Source of the DNA: Venturia oleaginea
Taxonomy: Eukaryota > Ascomycota > Dothideomycetes > Venturiales > Venturiaceae
NCBI GenBank assembly: GCA_013176395.1
Contig: JABMLP010000001.1
Location: forward strand, 2,232,001-2,296,000
Reading direction: 5' to 3'
DNA: 64,000 nt
Below, piece after piece: positions 1 to 11,446 of this stretch. The position numbers and the translations under genes were made by a program. The notes under the pieces are model-generated. The model was not told the DNA's origin and did no database searches. It was given only the letters and a program-made list of their open reading frames with translations. The first letter of the stretch is position 1. The number at the start of each line of letters is the position of its first letter.

Positions 1-610
1 GCACTCCCGCGCACAAGCCACTTACAGATATAGGCATCCAAAGAGTAAGCAAAGCGTATATGTCGGAACGCAAGCTTCGAATTGAATTTCGAAGTGGTTG
101 GTTCGCAACCAGACAGCACGCATTCAAAAATACCCTCGATCTCATAGGATGAATGACTTTGTGAGTGCTCATTGGACAGATGGGCTGTGTTCCTGCCGCT
201 GTAGCAGTCGGCTATATGCTCATCCATCCCAAGCTTGATGACTTGGACCCCACAATGAGCAAATTTGCATTGGACATTGTCATGTTTTTCTCGCGTGTGT
301 TTGCCCAGTTTGTCTTTGCGCGGAAATCCACGATCATGACGGTCACAATCCTCGACGGGACAGTATAGAAGATGCAGCGTATGTTTGGTCCGGACGTAGC
401 GCTCCATATCAAACTTCCTCGAGACTCAAAGTGGCATCCTGAGGCCGTGCATCGATGAGGCTTGATGTGTTGCTTCACATGTCTTTGCAATGCAGACCGG
501 TGGTTTTCCGGTTGCTGAAGGTAGATACTAAGAGATAGGAGTGTCTTCCAGAATCTGAGAGCTGCTGAGAAACGAGATGTGAAGGTTGGGAAGAAATCTT
601 GTCCAGGCAA
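1..610 (-). pseudogene. C2H2 zinc-finger gene, decayed and cut by window edge
   Basis: On the minus strand, reading from about 610 down, one frame encodes a finger-like stretch (QRHVKQHIKPHRC then GC and FESRGSL). A second frame, entered near 405-415, continues with YCPVEDCDRHDRGFPRKD, KLGKHTREKH and a further Cys/His stretch as far as the window edge. This layout is that of fungal C2H2 zinc-finger proteins, which bind DNA. The two halves fit only if about one nucleotide has been lost between them, and the first histidine of that finger is also gone. The 5' finger looks shifted too. A GTAAGT donor near position 21 suggests the gene continued beyond the window. The stretch is either a pseudogene or carries sequencing indels. 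Family assignment is fairly secure; precise limits are not. Confidence 0.55.
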
Positions 611-1576
611 CGAGAGCTCATGCGCCAGCTCAGCAGGAGGGCCGCCCTCGAAAATTTGAGGGCGGTCGATGGGCTCGTTTGGGGCTGAGCGCGAATGATT
701 TCAGGCGACTGCGAACTTGCCCCGAGCCCGAGGCTTCAGCTCGCGAAGTCTGAGCAGAAATACCGTGCAAGAAAAATGGTTAGATTTCTGATGAGGATTA
801 GGGAGGATAAGATTGAGTTGAAGAGGGAGGTCAAGTAGGAGGCAAATGACTCGTTCGGCTTGCCAACTGATATTTGTTTGACTCGCAGCCACTGTGACGG
901 CACGGCATATCCATACGAAGGCACAAGGCACTTCAGAACATGTCACCGAATTACACTTAGGATCTAAGGTAGAGAGGTAAGAGTTTCGTAAGGAAACTCC
1001 GACTAAGTAGAAAGTGCACGAGCCATGGCACGTGATTTAATGGTCACGTGCCGTGCCTTCACAGCCACGATGGTATTGTTTGGCTCCCACAATTGATATC
1101 GACAACCAAATGAACTCCCGCCAAGTCCATTGACTGAATTGCTCATGTTAAAGCATCAACCGGGTTGCGTGTAATAAATTTCTGCCGTCTTTGACCGAAG
1201 ACCCGACTGTGGGGTTCAAATATATAGGATTACAATAATAAGATCATACTTAATTTCGCTATTGATCAGCCATAAAACAGACTGGAATTCAGGACTCTAT
1301 CTGGTCCTTCTCAGTGCCTCCGGCCGGTGTAGTGAAGCCAGAGTTGAAAGGCATCACGGTTATTCATTGGCTCGACTTCTCACCTCCTTCTGCGCGCTCT
1401 GAGGCCATTCCCTTAAAATTTTGCAAGACATGCAAGCTCGAATTTCCACCCAGCAATGATTCTGATAGAATTGAGATGTTGCGCAAATTGTGGAAACTAG
1501 AAACGGCGGGAGTCATGTCTGCAATTTGCAGAGCAGATGACTTGGAACACTAAACATATGATCATGAAAAATTCCC
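611..1576. other. intergenic, no recognised gene
   Basis: No reading frame here resembles a known protein. A 79-codon plus-strand frame at 1314-1553 is open but has no family features I recognise. The stretch lies downstream of TIP41 and upstream of the decayed zinc-finger gene. Confidence 0.5.
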
Positions 1577-2443
1577 TCATGTAAGTGTAATGCTTTCCAG
1601 CGTCCGATCAACCATAGGCATGAAATCGACGAGCTTCTGAGGATCTCGTAGCATCGCCGGCGCATCGTCTCTGGTAGCAGCAAGTTTTTGGCGCACCACA
1701 TCATACTTTTCTTCTCGTGCTGTGTATTCTCGGATGACCTGGCCCGTCGCGAACTCAACGAATATCCGGGTGTCTCGCAGTCGAAGAACCACGGCGTCGA
1801 GTCTGAGGAAGAATCTTGTCAGAAGAAGCAATCGTGCTGGCATGACTCTGATTTTGCAAGAAAGCATGGCAATTCCGTTGTCGGCGAGTTCATCTTCGTA
1901 CAGCATGACTTCGTCGAAAAATATGATGGGATCCGGTCGCGTCAACAGTGCCAGCGGAATCGGGGTTTCTGTTGGTTTGAGGGGTACCTCAGACGGCGTT
2001 GTGCCTTTATAGTCTGTGCTGTATGACCAATCGAACGGCTTGATGACTTCTTTGATCTCTTCATGAACGTGTTGTCTTGATGAGATCAGCAGAGTTTGAC
2101 AGATGACTAACGTGCGGGCTCACCGATTCTGCTGCCATTCTTTCGAATATGAGACTTTCAGCATTGAATCTCCCGTCTTGTCCACTCGGTCAAGCGCATC
2201 ATACGCATTGAATTCGACTGCCCAACCACTCTTGACATGTTCAATTCGGACGGCATTGTCCCCAAATATCATCTCAGGCGGCGTGATTCCTAAACCGGTG
2301 GTCATGTCTTCGATCGGTTTTGCCTTCAAAATAGGAAGCTTTCTAGTGGTGATCTTGAAGCCATTTTGGATGATCGAATTCCCGGCATCCGCTGGCGATG
2401 GATAGTACGTATTTGCTTCAGCGTCCTTGATAGAGGTAGCCAT
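1577..2443 (-). CDS. TIP41: TIP41-like TOR-pathway regulator
   Basis: Two exons: 2443-2124 and 2075-1577, with an intron at 2076-2123 (GTGAGC to CAAG) that interrupts an arginine codon; product 272 aa. The N-terminal exon carries GLGITPPEMIFGDN and WAVEFNAYDAL. The second exon has VIKPFDWSYSTDYKGT, then FFDEVMLYEDELADNGI and LRLRDTRIFVEF, which are hallmark blocks of the TIP41 family. In yeast, Tip41 binds Tap42 and modulates PP2A-type phosphatases downstream of TOR kinase in the cytoplasm; that role is taken from the family. The gene is divergent from Aurora kinase, with 221 bp between the two start codons, so the promoter region is probably shared. Length and motif order are normal and no damage is visible. 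Confidence 0.95.
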
Positions 2444-2664
2444 TATTGATGGCGATGATATTTGTTCCAGCTGATTGTCGTTAAGTTTGTGACTTCAGTT
2501 GTGTTCAGAAATCGAGGTTCGGCTCGAGGGCCTGTGCTCACTGCCTAGCAACTGATTGTTGATGTTTCAATCGCTCTTTCCTCCAAATTTCCCCATCTTC
2601 AAACATCACCACCACAGATCCGTTTCCATTCGTTTCTCATCGCTCATTCTTTTCGTCTTCCACA

Positions 2665-3991
2665 ATGGCGTCTGCTTCTTTGGAAGATCGCTTCGAGCAG
2701 ATCAACATCCACGACGACAATGAGAATGGCGCACCATCCTACCACAAGTCGAAGGTGAGCGCGTAAACATTGATTCAGAACTCAATTGACAGTGATAGGG
2801 TTCTGTTTCAGCAGCTATATCGATGGCCGGCCTTGGACAAGGCAACACTAACAGCAATGGCAATCGTCTCAAACCCCTCCTCAAGGGCCTCACGTCAACG
2901 CAAAAGTCAGCCTCTGCAACAGTAACAAAAGTCACACTCCCATCCCAAGCCGCCCAACAACGGGACTACCAAGTCCAAACCACAACTTCCGCTATTCGCA
3001 TCTCAGATGAATACGGCGCCATTAAACGCTTCTCCGAATCACCACTCTTCGCAAACCCACCGGCACCACGCCAATTCCACCTAGGCATGTTCGAGATCGG
3101 CAAGCCCTTGGGCAAAGGAAAGTTCGGTCGTGTCTACCTCGCAAAAGAACGCTCCTCAGGCTTCGTCTGCGCTTTGAAAGTCCTCCACAAATCCGAACTC
3201 CAACACGGCGGCGTCGAACGTCAGGTCCGTCGCGAAATCGAAATCCAATCCAATCTTGCCCACTCCAACATCTTAAAACTATATGGCCACTTCCACGATT
3301 CGAAACGGATATTCTTGATCCTCGAGTTTGCAGGCAAGGGAGAATTGTACAAGCATTTGCGAAAAGAGCAGAGGTTTCCAGAATGGAAGGCAGCACAATA
3401 CATTGCACAAATGGCCTCAGCCCTCAAATACCTGCACAAAAAACACGTCATTCATCGAGATATCAAGCCCGAAAACATTCTTGTTGGTATACATGGCGAG
3501 ATCAAGATTTCGGATTTCGGTTGGTCTGTACATGCACCGAACAACAGGAGAAAAACCATGTGTGGAACTCTGGATTATTTGCCACCAGAGATGATCAAAC
3601 CTGGGAGCAGCGACAACTACTATTCGGAGAAAGTCGATCTGTGGAGTTTGGGAGTGTTGACTTATGAGTTCTTGGTTGGCGAGGCGCCTTTTGAGGATAC
3701 GCCTGTTATGACGCAGAGAAGGATTGCGAGGTGTGAGATGACGGTGCCGGGTTTTGTGAGTAAGGAGGCGGCGGATTTGATCAAGAGGGTGGGTCTCAAT
3801 CTCTCAAAGTCTTCATTGGAAACTTTTGCTAACTTGAGATGCAGTTACTTGTTCTCGACCCTGAGAAGAGAATACCACTTGAAGAGGTCGAATCACATCC
3901 TTGGATTGTCAAACATTGTATCAAAGGCGAGCGAGCGACGAATCGAGCTAGTGGTGGCGATAAGGAAAGGAGTCGTGCTGAACGTGATTGA
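2665..3991 (+). CDS. Aurora-family serine/threonine kinase
   Basis: Three exons: 2665-2754, 2799-3788 and 3845-3991; product 408 aa. The first intron is 44 nt (GTGAGC to GATAG) and the second 56 nt (GTGGGT to TGCAG). Both joins keep frame, and the second restores [15 protein letters not shown] of subdomain XI. Kinase landmarks: glycine loop [12 protein letters not shown] near residue 135, catalytic lysine in CALKVL near 157, HRDIKPEN with the catalytic aspartate near 251, DFGWSVH near 269, and activation-loop [16 protein letters not shown] with the phosphorylatable threonine near 283. DFGWSVH and [11 protein letters not shown] are Aurora signatures (yeast Ipl1, fission yeast Ark1). The family phosphorylates kinetochore and chromosomal passenger targets and corrects microtubule attachment. 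The 130-residue N-terminal tail is low-complexity, as usual. Confidence 0.96.
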
Positions 3992-4874
3992 TCTGGTACC
4001 TGAAAGGCGTTGCTGCATTGGGTTGGCGTTTTGGGTGATTGGATAAGGAGCACTGGAATTGGAGTTCGGTATTGGTATTGATAATGATCCAGACGACTGT
4101 CTGATGTGTGACATAATGACACTTTGATTCAAACATGACTTGCGCGATTGCGAAGCGCGTCGCAAGATTTCTGGTGACAATGGAAGCCAGCTCATCGCTC
4201 CAAATCTGGTATGAGGCCAGCGATACCTGATCAGTTTGCACCACTGTTCGTCAGATTTCACCATCAAGCCCAATCTAAATAGTGCAGTCGGACAGACTGC
4301 GTTAACGGTCTTTTGGAGATGTTTAGTGCCTCGAAGAAAAGACGAGTTCTTTGAAATCTACCAAAACACAGCGGCGCCATCCATTGGAGGAGTCCCAAGT
4401 CGTACGGAGTAATAAGACTTCTGAATCCAGATCGATGGTGATAAGTTTCTGGCAATTTGATCTCGGAAGATCGCGAGGAATCATTCGTACTCGATCTTTG
4501 ATTGAGTAACTCTTGGGCCGATGGTTTTTTTGGTCACTGAGCAGTTTGAGAGACAGCTGAAATGAAATCACCACTTGGAGTCAGAGTTGCATACTCAAAA
4601 AACACACAGGGTATTTAAAGCCTGGTGACGAGGAGTCAGCGTGTTTTCCGGTTTGAGAGAGCCCCTTTTCGTTGAGTGTGAGTGTGTTTTCTTGTAGTCT
4701 TGACACGTGTTTTGAGTATACCGTCGAGTGTTTCGTCCTGATGGGGGTGTAGAAGTTGAAGGTATTGTCATAAGATGAGCTGGATGTTGCGCTTAAGATG
4801 GCTGGGTTATCAAATATATATGTGAAGTGGAGAGGTATCATCTTACAAGTCTCAGTCTCCATTTGTGATGTGCA
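3992..4874. other. convergent intergenic region
   Basis: This holds the 3' flanks of Aurora kinase (plus) and ATP23 (minus). Several overlapping frames occur on the minus strand at 3829-4862, but none shows a family motif or a consistent exon structure. No RNA gene or transposon end is recognised. Confidence 0.5.
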
Positions 4875-5695
4875 TCACCGATATACCTCATCAAACGGCC
4901 TCGTATCTGACGCACAACTTTCCCACACTCCATCTACTATCGATTCCGCTTTTTTCAATCGCTCGTTCGCCCACACTTTGCCTCCTACCTCTTCTCCTTC
5001 CTTCAGCTTTATTTGCTCGGCGATTTGGGGTCTGTTCAGGAGTGACAGGACGGCACGCCGCCGTACACATTCCTGCATTTGCTTTGTGAATTTCCATTGG
5101 CCCCTGCCTAGTACTTCGCGAGCGAATCGACATTCGCCGCTGAGAAGGGAGGCGCGGATCTCAGTGCAGGCTTGGTGGCGGAGGTTTGATGAGGAGGGGG
5201 TGAAGCGGTTGTGGTCGTATGCGTGGACGAGTTCGTGGGAGAGTGTGTCTTCATGTCTTGATTAGCCTTCTGCTCTGATTTCTCTCGGATTGACATGGGT
5301 GAGTAATAACCTTCAACCCGTTTCCTTGTAGGCACCTGGTTTGCGCATAGTAGTATCCCATAATTCGAATCGAAACCTCCTGTTTGGTCCTTGGTGCATC
5401 TTCTACATCTTATATGTTCTCTCTCTATTGGGGGGCCTATCTGTGCGATTTGTTGGCGCATGAAGGTCACGGTGGGAGAGTTTTGGAGTAGCCAGTCGCG
5501 ATGGGCTTCACATCTTTTTACGTCGGATTCTTCTCTCGCGAGATCGCGCGCGGCGAAGTATCGATTTCTTTCTGCGGGACTTAATTGCCCTGCGAGAGCT
5601 TTGAAGAAGGTGGGCCAGGTGTAGACAGAGGTGTCTATTGAGTCGGAAGAGTTTGTGGGAGTGGATTTGGTGGAGGGGGTGGTGGACGAGGTCAT
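4875..5695 (-). CDS. ATP23: Mitochondrial inner membrane protease ATP23
   Basis: Two exons: 5695-5311 and 5248-4875, with an intron at 5249-5310; product 252 aa. The donor is the unusual GTTATT, but the join restores the active-site sequence [12 protein letters not shown], so it is well supported. HELVH (about residues 133-137) is the HEXXH zinc-binding motif. Upstream lie [26 protein letters not shown] and YGILLCANQ; downstream are [19 protein letters not shown] and [11 protein letters not shown], all conserved in Atp23. In yeast this metalloprotease of the intermembrane space matures ATP synthase subunit 6 and assists Fo assembly. The start codons of ATP23 and the divergent glutamate 5-kinase gene are 251 bp apart. 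Confidence 0.95.
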
Positions 5696-5946
5696 GGTTG
5701 TCGCGTACGCCTTGTGGCAGTCGAGTCTGAGAGCCTGGGAGGATCTCGGGCGATGAGAAGGGTTTAGGGAGAGTTGGTCGAGGACGGAGAGGGTTTGTTG
5801 TCATACAAGTATGAAGGGCGCGATATGAGAAGGTCCGAAACTCGGCTGCCAAATTTATACTCATATCCAGTCACACCCAGTCATTCTTCGGAAACAACAA
5901 TTGTTTCGCTCTCCGCATATCAATTGAGAGGAGAACGGTGTTCACA

Positions 5947-7579
5947 ATGAAGAAACATCTTACCGTCGTCATAAAACTCGGTATTCAACATTCTATGAGT
6001 TGTAATTACCCTTTCTAACACACGGCATACAGGGACGAGCTCTATAGTCGACGAGACCACTCACGAACCTCTCCTCTCAATCCTCAGTGTCATCGTAGAA
6101 ACTGCCATAAAGTTACAATCCCAAGGCCATAAAGTCATTTTGGTTTCCTCAGGCGCTATTGGCGTAGGTCTTCGCCGTATGGACATGGACAAAAGACCAA
6201 AACATCTCCCACAAGTACAAGCCCTGGCAGCAATAGGACAATGCCGTCTTATGTCTTTATGGGATGGGCTGTTCGCACATATGAGGCAGCCAGTAGCTCA
6301 GATACTGCTCACGAGAAACGACATTGCAGATCGGACGCAATACCTTAATGCTCAAAATACCTTCCTGGCTTTGCTAGAGATGGGAGTCATACCGATTGTG
6401 AATGAGAACGATACTTTGGCTGTAACGGAAATAAAGTTTGGAGACAACGATACACTCAGTGCTATTACGGCTGGAATGGTACACGCAGACTATCTGTTTC
6501 TCATGACGGATGTGGAATGCCTATATGACAAGAATCCAAGAACGAACCCGGACGCGAAGCCAATTGAAGTAGTGCACGACATTGCAGATCTGACGGCTGA
6601 TGTGTCGAGTAAGGGTTCGGCATTGGGAACGGGAGGGATGGGAACGAAGATTGTGGCTGCGAGGTTAGCAACGAGTGCTGGTGTCACAACAGTCATCACA
6701 AGGAGTTCGAGACCGGGAAACATAGGAGATATTGTGGGATACGTGGAGGCACAAAAGGCAGCGCAGGCATCACAGCACGGAAGTGGGACGCATACACCCA
6801 CGAAACTTGCTGCTGGAACGGGCAACCTTTCGCTATCCTCAGATCAATCTATTGGCACACCAACGACGACGAAATCGAGCTTTGTAACGTCAGAAGACCT
6901 TGCACTCCCTCCACTGCACACGCGGTTCCTGCCAGATCCTCACCCAATCCGCGATCGATATTTCTGGCTTCTCCACGGTCTCGCTCCACACGGGACACTC
7001 TACATAGACGAGGGCGCCCACAAAGCTCTTGCGGACAAAGCAGGTCTCCTCCCATCAGGCGTCGTTGACGTCGAAGGCTCATTCGCCCAGCAAGAAGCTG
7101 TTCGTATAATGGTCGTCAAAAGATTACCGCAATCTCCATGTTCGAAACAGACAGTTGACCCTCTTGCTTCAATACTAGATCGAGATGACTCGGAAATCAT
7201 CTCTCCAACTCCGGGCAGAGGTACTCCGCCACTTCACAGATCGAGACCATCATCATTAAGCATATCCGCATCAACTGCAGGCGGATGGGATCCTCTAATG
7301 GCCCCGATCGAGGTAGGACGAGCCATCGTCAATTACTCAGCTGTTGAGATCAGGAGGATCAAAGGTGTACGAGCAACGCAAATTGCGTGGGTACTTGGCT
7401 ATGCCGATTCCGAGTACGTCGCCCTGAGGGAGAACATAGCTTTCTTGAAGATGGAGAGAAGTAGACCCGTTTCTCCGGCTCTGGGCCAGAGTCTGGAGAA
7501 TGCTGGTGGTAACGGGACAGGGAATATGAGCATGAGTATGGAGAGTGTAGGCGAGGAGGGGAGTGTCGTGCCGAGATGA
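5947..7579 (+). CDS. PRO1: Glutamate 5-kinase (gamma-glutamyl kinase)
   Basis: Two exons: 5947-5980 and 6033-7579; product 526 aa. The tiny first exon encodes MKKHLTVVIKL and the join gives VVIKLGTSSIVDE, the standard start of the kinase domain. Further kinase motifs are VSSGAIGVGLRRM, VNENDTL, FGDNDTLSA and the ATP-site GTGGMGTK near residue 210. From about residue 327 a PUA domain follows (RDRYFWLLHGL, GTLYIDEGAHKAL, LPSGVVDVEG). The enzyme phosphorylates glutamate in the first step of proline synthesis and in the family is inhibited by proline. The protein is about 100 residues longer than yeast Pro1 because of Ser/Thr/Pro-rich insertions, one between the kinase and PUA domains (about residues 255-305) and one inside the PUA part (about 380-430). 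Confidence 0.96.
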
Positions 7580-7976
7580 GAAAGAGTCCAAAAGCACGAC
7601 GCTCTGAGTTGAAGATTGCGATGGCCTTCGGATTTACTGGCGCTGACAAAAGATATTTCGGAGATACCCAGAGCTATTTTCTGATGCAGCACAACCCTGA
7701 TGCTTACCTATCACTCCTGGCACCTCCGATCTTGACATGTTTTAGCAAAGCTGAAGGTAATGCTTCAGGCCTGTTCTAACATCAGCATTTTTCCGTGTCC
7801 TCGTTCAAGTGTAAGATATGACGCCTTTGATCACGTCAGCACACTACGCCAACCATGAAGGCCCAGACTGTTACACATGCTCCAAGGGACGGACATGGCA
7901 AGTGGTATAAAGTCTTGTTCACTTCTTTCTTACTTCCGCAGTTCTATTCTCAACAAAAACTTCCCTACCAGCTCAA
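7580..7976. other. intergenic, promoter of the O-methyltransferase gene
   Basis: No gene is recognised. A TATA-like element (TATAAA) at 7906-7911 lies about 70 bp before the methyltransferase start codon, a usual distance in fungi. Confidence 0.45.
7906..7911 (+). promoter_or_regulatory. putative TATA box of the O-methyltransferase gene
   Basis: TATAAA lies 66 bp upstream of the ATG at 7977 and is followed by a pyrimidine-rich stretch (CTTGTTCACTTCTTTCTTAC), a common fungal core-promoter arrangement. This is inferred from position and sequence only. Confidence 0.4.
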
Positions 7977-9279
7977 ATGGACCTCGTTTCAACCCTTCCT
8001 GAGTTGCTGAAGACCGTTACAGAAAGGGCTGTAAAGGTGGCGAAGGAGGACAGCCAAAACAATGAGCGTGAACGAGCTGAGCTCCTGTCGGCAGCTCGAG
8101 AGCTAGTCTCTGCGTTGGAGTCTCCTGTCGAGCGATTGTCAAGGATGGTCTATCTTGAGGTGAACTAGACATGGTAATCGTTCTAAAAGAGCATAGCTAA
8201 TCTTGACAGCCAACATTACTGGCTATTGTTAGAGCTGCCATAGACTGGAATTTGTACCCTGCCATGGTGGCAGATGGTGGCTTGCCAAAAAGCTCAAATC
8301 AGCTTGCTCAGCAATGCAAAGTCGATACCAAGTTAATGAGTGAGTAATATTTTTGTCAAGCCGACTCAACCAAGCTTAGCCAAATTCAGGCCGCTCTCTC
8401 AAGCACCTCGCCGCCGGCGCTATCGTTAAGGAAGTTGACATGGATCGATACGCGCCAACACTAATAGTATCCCTTCTCTGCAACACAGGAGCCCAGGGCA
8501 TGATTATTGACATGTCTGGTGCTTCCCAAATTGTGTCACACTTTCCATATTTCTTGAAGGACCGCATGTACCAGAATCCAGTCGACAAGAATGACTCCCC
8601 ATTCATGCATGCGTACGAAACCAAGCTACATTATTTCGAATGGCTCAACCAACCTGGAATGGGAGATCGAGCACAAGCCTTTGACAACCACATGAGCTTC
8701 AAAGACATGGGCAAGAAATGGTACCAGATGACTGATGTGATGGCGATCTTCGACAATCCAACAGATGCAGACGCCGTTCTCATGGTCGACATAGGAGGAA
8801 ATCAGGGCCACGATCTCATCGGATTTCAGGAAGCCTACCCAGATCTCCCTGGTAAACTGGTATTGCAAGACCTCCATGCTCAAATCTCAAAAATTCCTCC
8901 AAACACCCTTCCACAAGCCATCGAAGCCACGGCCCACGATTTCTTCACACCACAACCCGTTCAAGGCGCAAAAATCTACTATATACACATGGTCCTCCAC
9001 GACTGGCCAGATTCGGAGTGTATCAAGATCCTCCATAACATTGTGCCAGCGATGAAGAAAGGAGTTAGTAAGATTTTGCTTAATGAAGTTGTTATTCCTG
9101 ATAAGGGTGCGAATTGGTATGGTACTAGTTTGGATGTGTTGATGATGCTGGCTCATGCCGGACAGGAAAGAACGGAGGGGGATTGGAGGATATTACTTGG
9201 GAAGGCTGGATTGAAGATGGGGCAGATTTGGGATTGTGAGGGGAATCCGCAGAAGATTATTGAGGTTGGATTGGTGTAG
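7977..9279 (+). CDS. SAM-dependent O-methyltransferase (family 2)
   Basis: Three exons: 7977-8159, 8210-8339 and 8390-9279, with two 50-nt introns (GTGAAC to GACAG, GTGAGT to TTCAG); product 400 aa. The N-terminal half is the helical dimerisation/winged-helix region (SLKHLAAGAIVKEV, DRYAPT, YFEWLNQPGMGDRAQAF). The SAM-binding motif is MVDIGGNQGHD near residue 236, then LVLQDLHAQI. The segment IHMVLHDWPDSECIKIL places the catalytic histidine near residue 308. Such enzymes methylate hydroxyls of aromatic or polyketide metabolites. No polyketide synthase or other pathway enzyme is adjacent, so the substrate cannot be named. It looks full-length and undamaged. Confidence 0.93.
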
Positions 9280-9882
9280 GAATGATTGGTCACTTATGGT
9301 TGAATCCTTTGGGGTTTGCCATGCTTTCGCACCTGCAGCACCTCCACCTGTTTCTTTGTTACATATTCGTCACAGGAAATCGCCTCGTGACATTGACGCT
9401 CACGTTCAAAGCTGTACCTTTCTTTCCTCCCTTCCATCTCCATTCTCGCATCCTCGGTCTACACGCTAAACAATGGTTACATCCACTGCACAAACTTGCT
9501 AAAGGCATGCCCACGAAAACTCGACCCGGTGTTTGAATCCTGGTGACGACTGCGACGATTACTTTCTCCTATCCATCGGGGATTCGCGAAGATCACGGAC
9601 CTTTTATCCCTCCCCTCTCGCCCCCTGCGTTTCGGCATACCAGATGCAAACGCGGGATCCGCTATCCGTGCCCATTTCGCTGGGTTTATGACTTGGGGTG
9701 TACCTCCTACTTCAAACTTGAGCCAGTAGAGGTAAAACCTTTTCTCGTTGTCTTGGTTTGGGGAAAGATGGATGTTAGGAGAGATTGGCTCGAGGAAAGG
9801 AAGTAGAGGGAGGGAGGGTACTCACCACGGTGCATTTCTTATGTATGTTTAGACCTTGGTAATCTTCGGCGTTGCGGTGTGG
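9280..9882. other. intergenic, no recognised gene
   Basis: Short frames on both strands overlap each other and lack family features. Nothing else is recognised. Confidence 0.45.
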
Positions 9883-10239
9883 CTATGGATTGTCGGTGTG
9901 TGGATATGGAGATGCTGTGGCTGGGTGATATATAGAGTTGGAAATGCTGAGGTCATCTTTGGGGTAGGGGTCTTTGGACGTTGTACCCGTGGGTGTTGAG
10001 GCAGGTTTCTGAGTTTTTTGTTGAGTATTTTCGTTCGTGTTTTTTGGAAGTTTGGTGCTGGATGTAGCGGTAGAGGTAGAGCAGGAGATATCAGCTGTTG
10101 GTTCTGAGAGGGTTGTTTCATGGGTTTGAAGGGGTTGTTGTTGTGATTCGATGTCGCTAATCGCAGGGACATGGACGGATTCAGTGAGAGTTGAGGTGAG
10201 GGTGAGGAAACAGAAGCTTGGGTTTTGATTGAAATGCAT
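9883..10239 (-). CDS. possible Ser/Thr-rich small protein (doubtful)
   Basis: An ATG-initiated 118-codon frame begins with a weakly hydrophobic stretch (FCFLTLTSTLTESVHV) and continues rich in Thr, Ser, Pro, Gln and Asn, with few features. It could be a secreted low-complexity protein or chance open sequence: a second minus-strand frame at 9849-10172 is equally open. No homologous family is recognised and no introns are evident. Kept only because the first residues resemble a signal peptide. Confidence 0.2.
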   Translation of the reverse strand: MHFNQNPSFCFLTLTSTLTESVHVPAISDIESQQQPLQTHETTLSEPTADISCSTSTATSSTKLPKNTNENTQQKTQKPASTPTGTTSKDPYPKDDLSISNSIYHPATASPYPHTDNP

Positions 10240-10754
10240 GGTTATGTGAGATGTTTGTTTCGTGGTGGTGAAAGGGAAATTAGATAGATTGATGATGATC
10301 GAGGGACATCGAAGTACAACATCTTCTCAGTCGCTTCCCGTCCCTCGTCAAATAAACCTAGAATTTAAGAGACACAAATCAAGAGAGGACCATTCATACT
10401 GATATTCATTCGTTCTCACCACCACAATGCCAAATGTTGATTATGCTGGACCATACAGTTATCGGTCGAGGTGGCACGACATACCCACCTGCTCATTATC
10501 AGACCATCTTTCCCTTGAAAACCTCTCAAACGCAAGGTGCCGAAAAGTGCGGGACTCATACAACACCAGGAACTCGTTGCATGGAGGGAAAACTCGAGCA
10601 ATACAGCAACCATGCCTCCTCTCGTCCAAAGCGGCCGGCAATGGTACCACCACGTCAAAGACTCTCGCTTACCCTTCTTGGTCGTGCTCAAGTCTTCTGT
10701 CAACTTCAATACCTTCTTTTCCGTCATCTTGCACAGAGTTTCTCCTTGGTGGCT

Positions 10755-11446
10755 TCACACAGCGTGTTTATTCTTGTTTTCCTTATATATAGCCCACCCT
10801 TTCTTTGCCAAATCAATGGCTTGCTTCTTATTATCCTTCCCTCCCTGTTGCGGCTGCTGCTGTTCTTCTTGCCCATAGTTCACATTTCCTCCCGTCATCG
10901 GCGGGTAGCCCTGACCTTCGCGGGGGCTGAAGTCGTTATAATATTCTGCAGCTGCGCCTTCCGTGTGAGACTGATTCTGTGTCCCATGGTTATACTCCCC
11001 TTGTGCTGGAACTGATCCCACTTCTTGAGCTGTGGAGTACGGATGTGATGGATGAGGTGGTGGTGGTGCATATGTTTCTTCCATCTTTTGTGCTGTTTCT
11101 TGTTGCCCTTGTTGTTTCTTCTTGCGATGTATCATAAATCTTGAGGGTTGTTAATTTTCGTCCTCTGTCTTTCGTGTTATGCTTGCAGACAGCGAAGAAC
11201 TTACAGAACTACAGCAAGGGCGATGATGACCAAGAGGATCAGGACGATGATGACTGGTAATATGACTCGTTTGAAGAGACTTGGTTTCTTAACCCTGTGG
11301 CGAGTTGGTGCCGATGTCTGACTTCGCAAGATTATGAGCTTTGGTACGTCTTAACTTTGAGAGTTAACATACTGTGTCGCCGGGTTGGCTGCTCGCGCAA
11401 GGAGTGGAATTGCTTCTCTCACAAGCGTGGTTGGAATGAGATACAT
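10755..11446 (-). CDS. Single-pass membrane protein with Pro/Gln-rich tail, unknown function
   Basis: Three exons: 11446-11369, 11317-11205 and 11139-10755, with introns of 51 nt (GTTAAC to GTCAG) and 65 nt (GTAAGT to TCAAG); product 191 aa. The N-terminus (MYLIPTTLVREAIPLLARAA) and a basic stretch (RHRVKKPSLFKR) precede one strong transmembrane segment (VILPVIIVLILLVIIALAVV, about residues 45-66). Then come RKKK and a long hydrophilic tail rich in Gln, Pro, Gly and Tyr, ending in an Ala/Lys-rich segment (DLAKKGWAIYKENK). The positive residues next to the membrane segment fit a cytoplasmic tail. The second join puts one continuous hydrophobic helix together, which supports the model. I do not recognise a named family; small proteins of this design are common in Pezizomycotina. 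Confidence 0.7.

Noticed and set aside
7977..9279. Secondary-metabolite gene cluster around the O-methyltransferase
   Set aside because: Neighbours are glutamate 5-kinase, ATP23 and a small membrane protein; no backbone synthase, oxidase or transporter is present.
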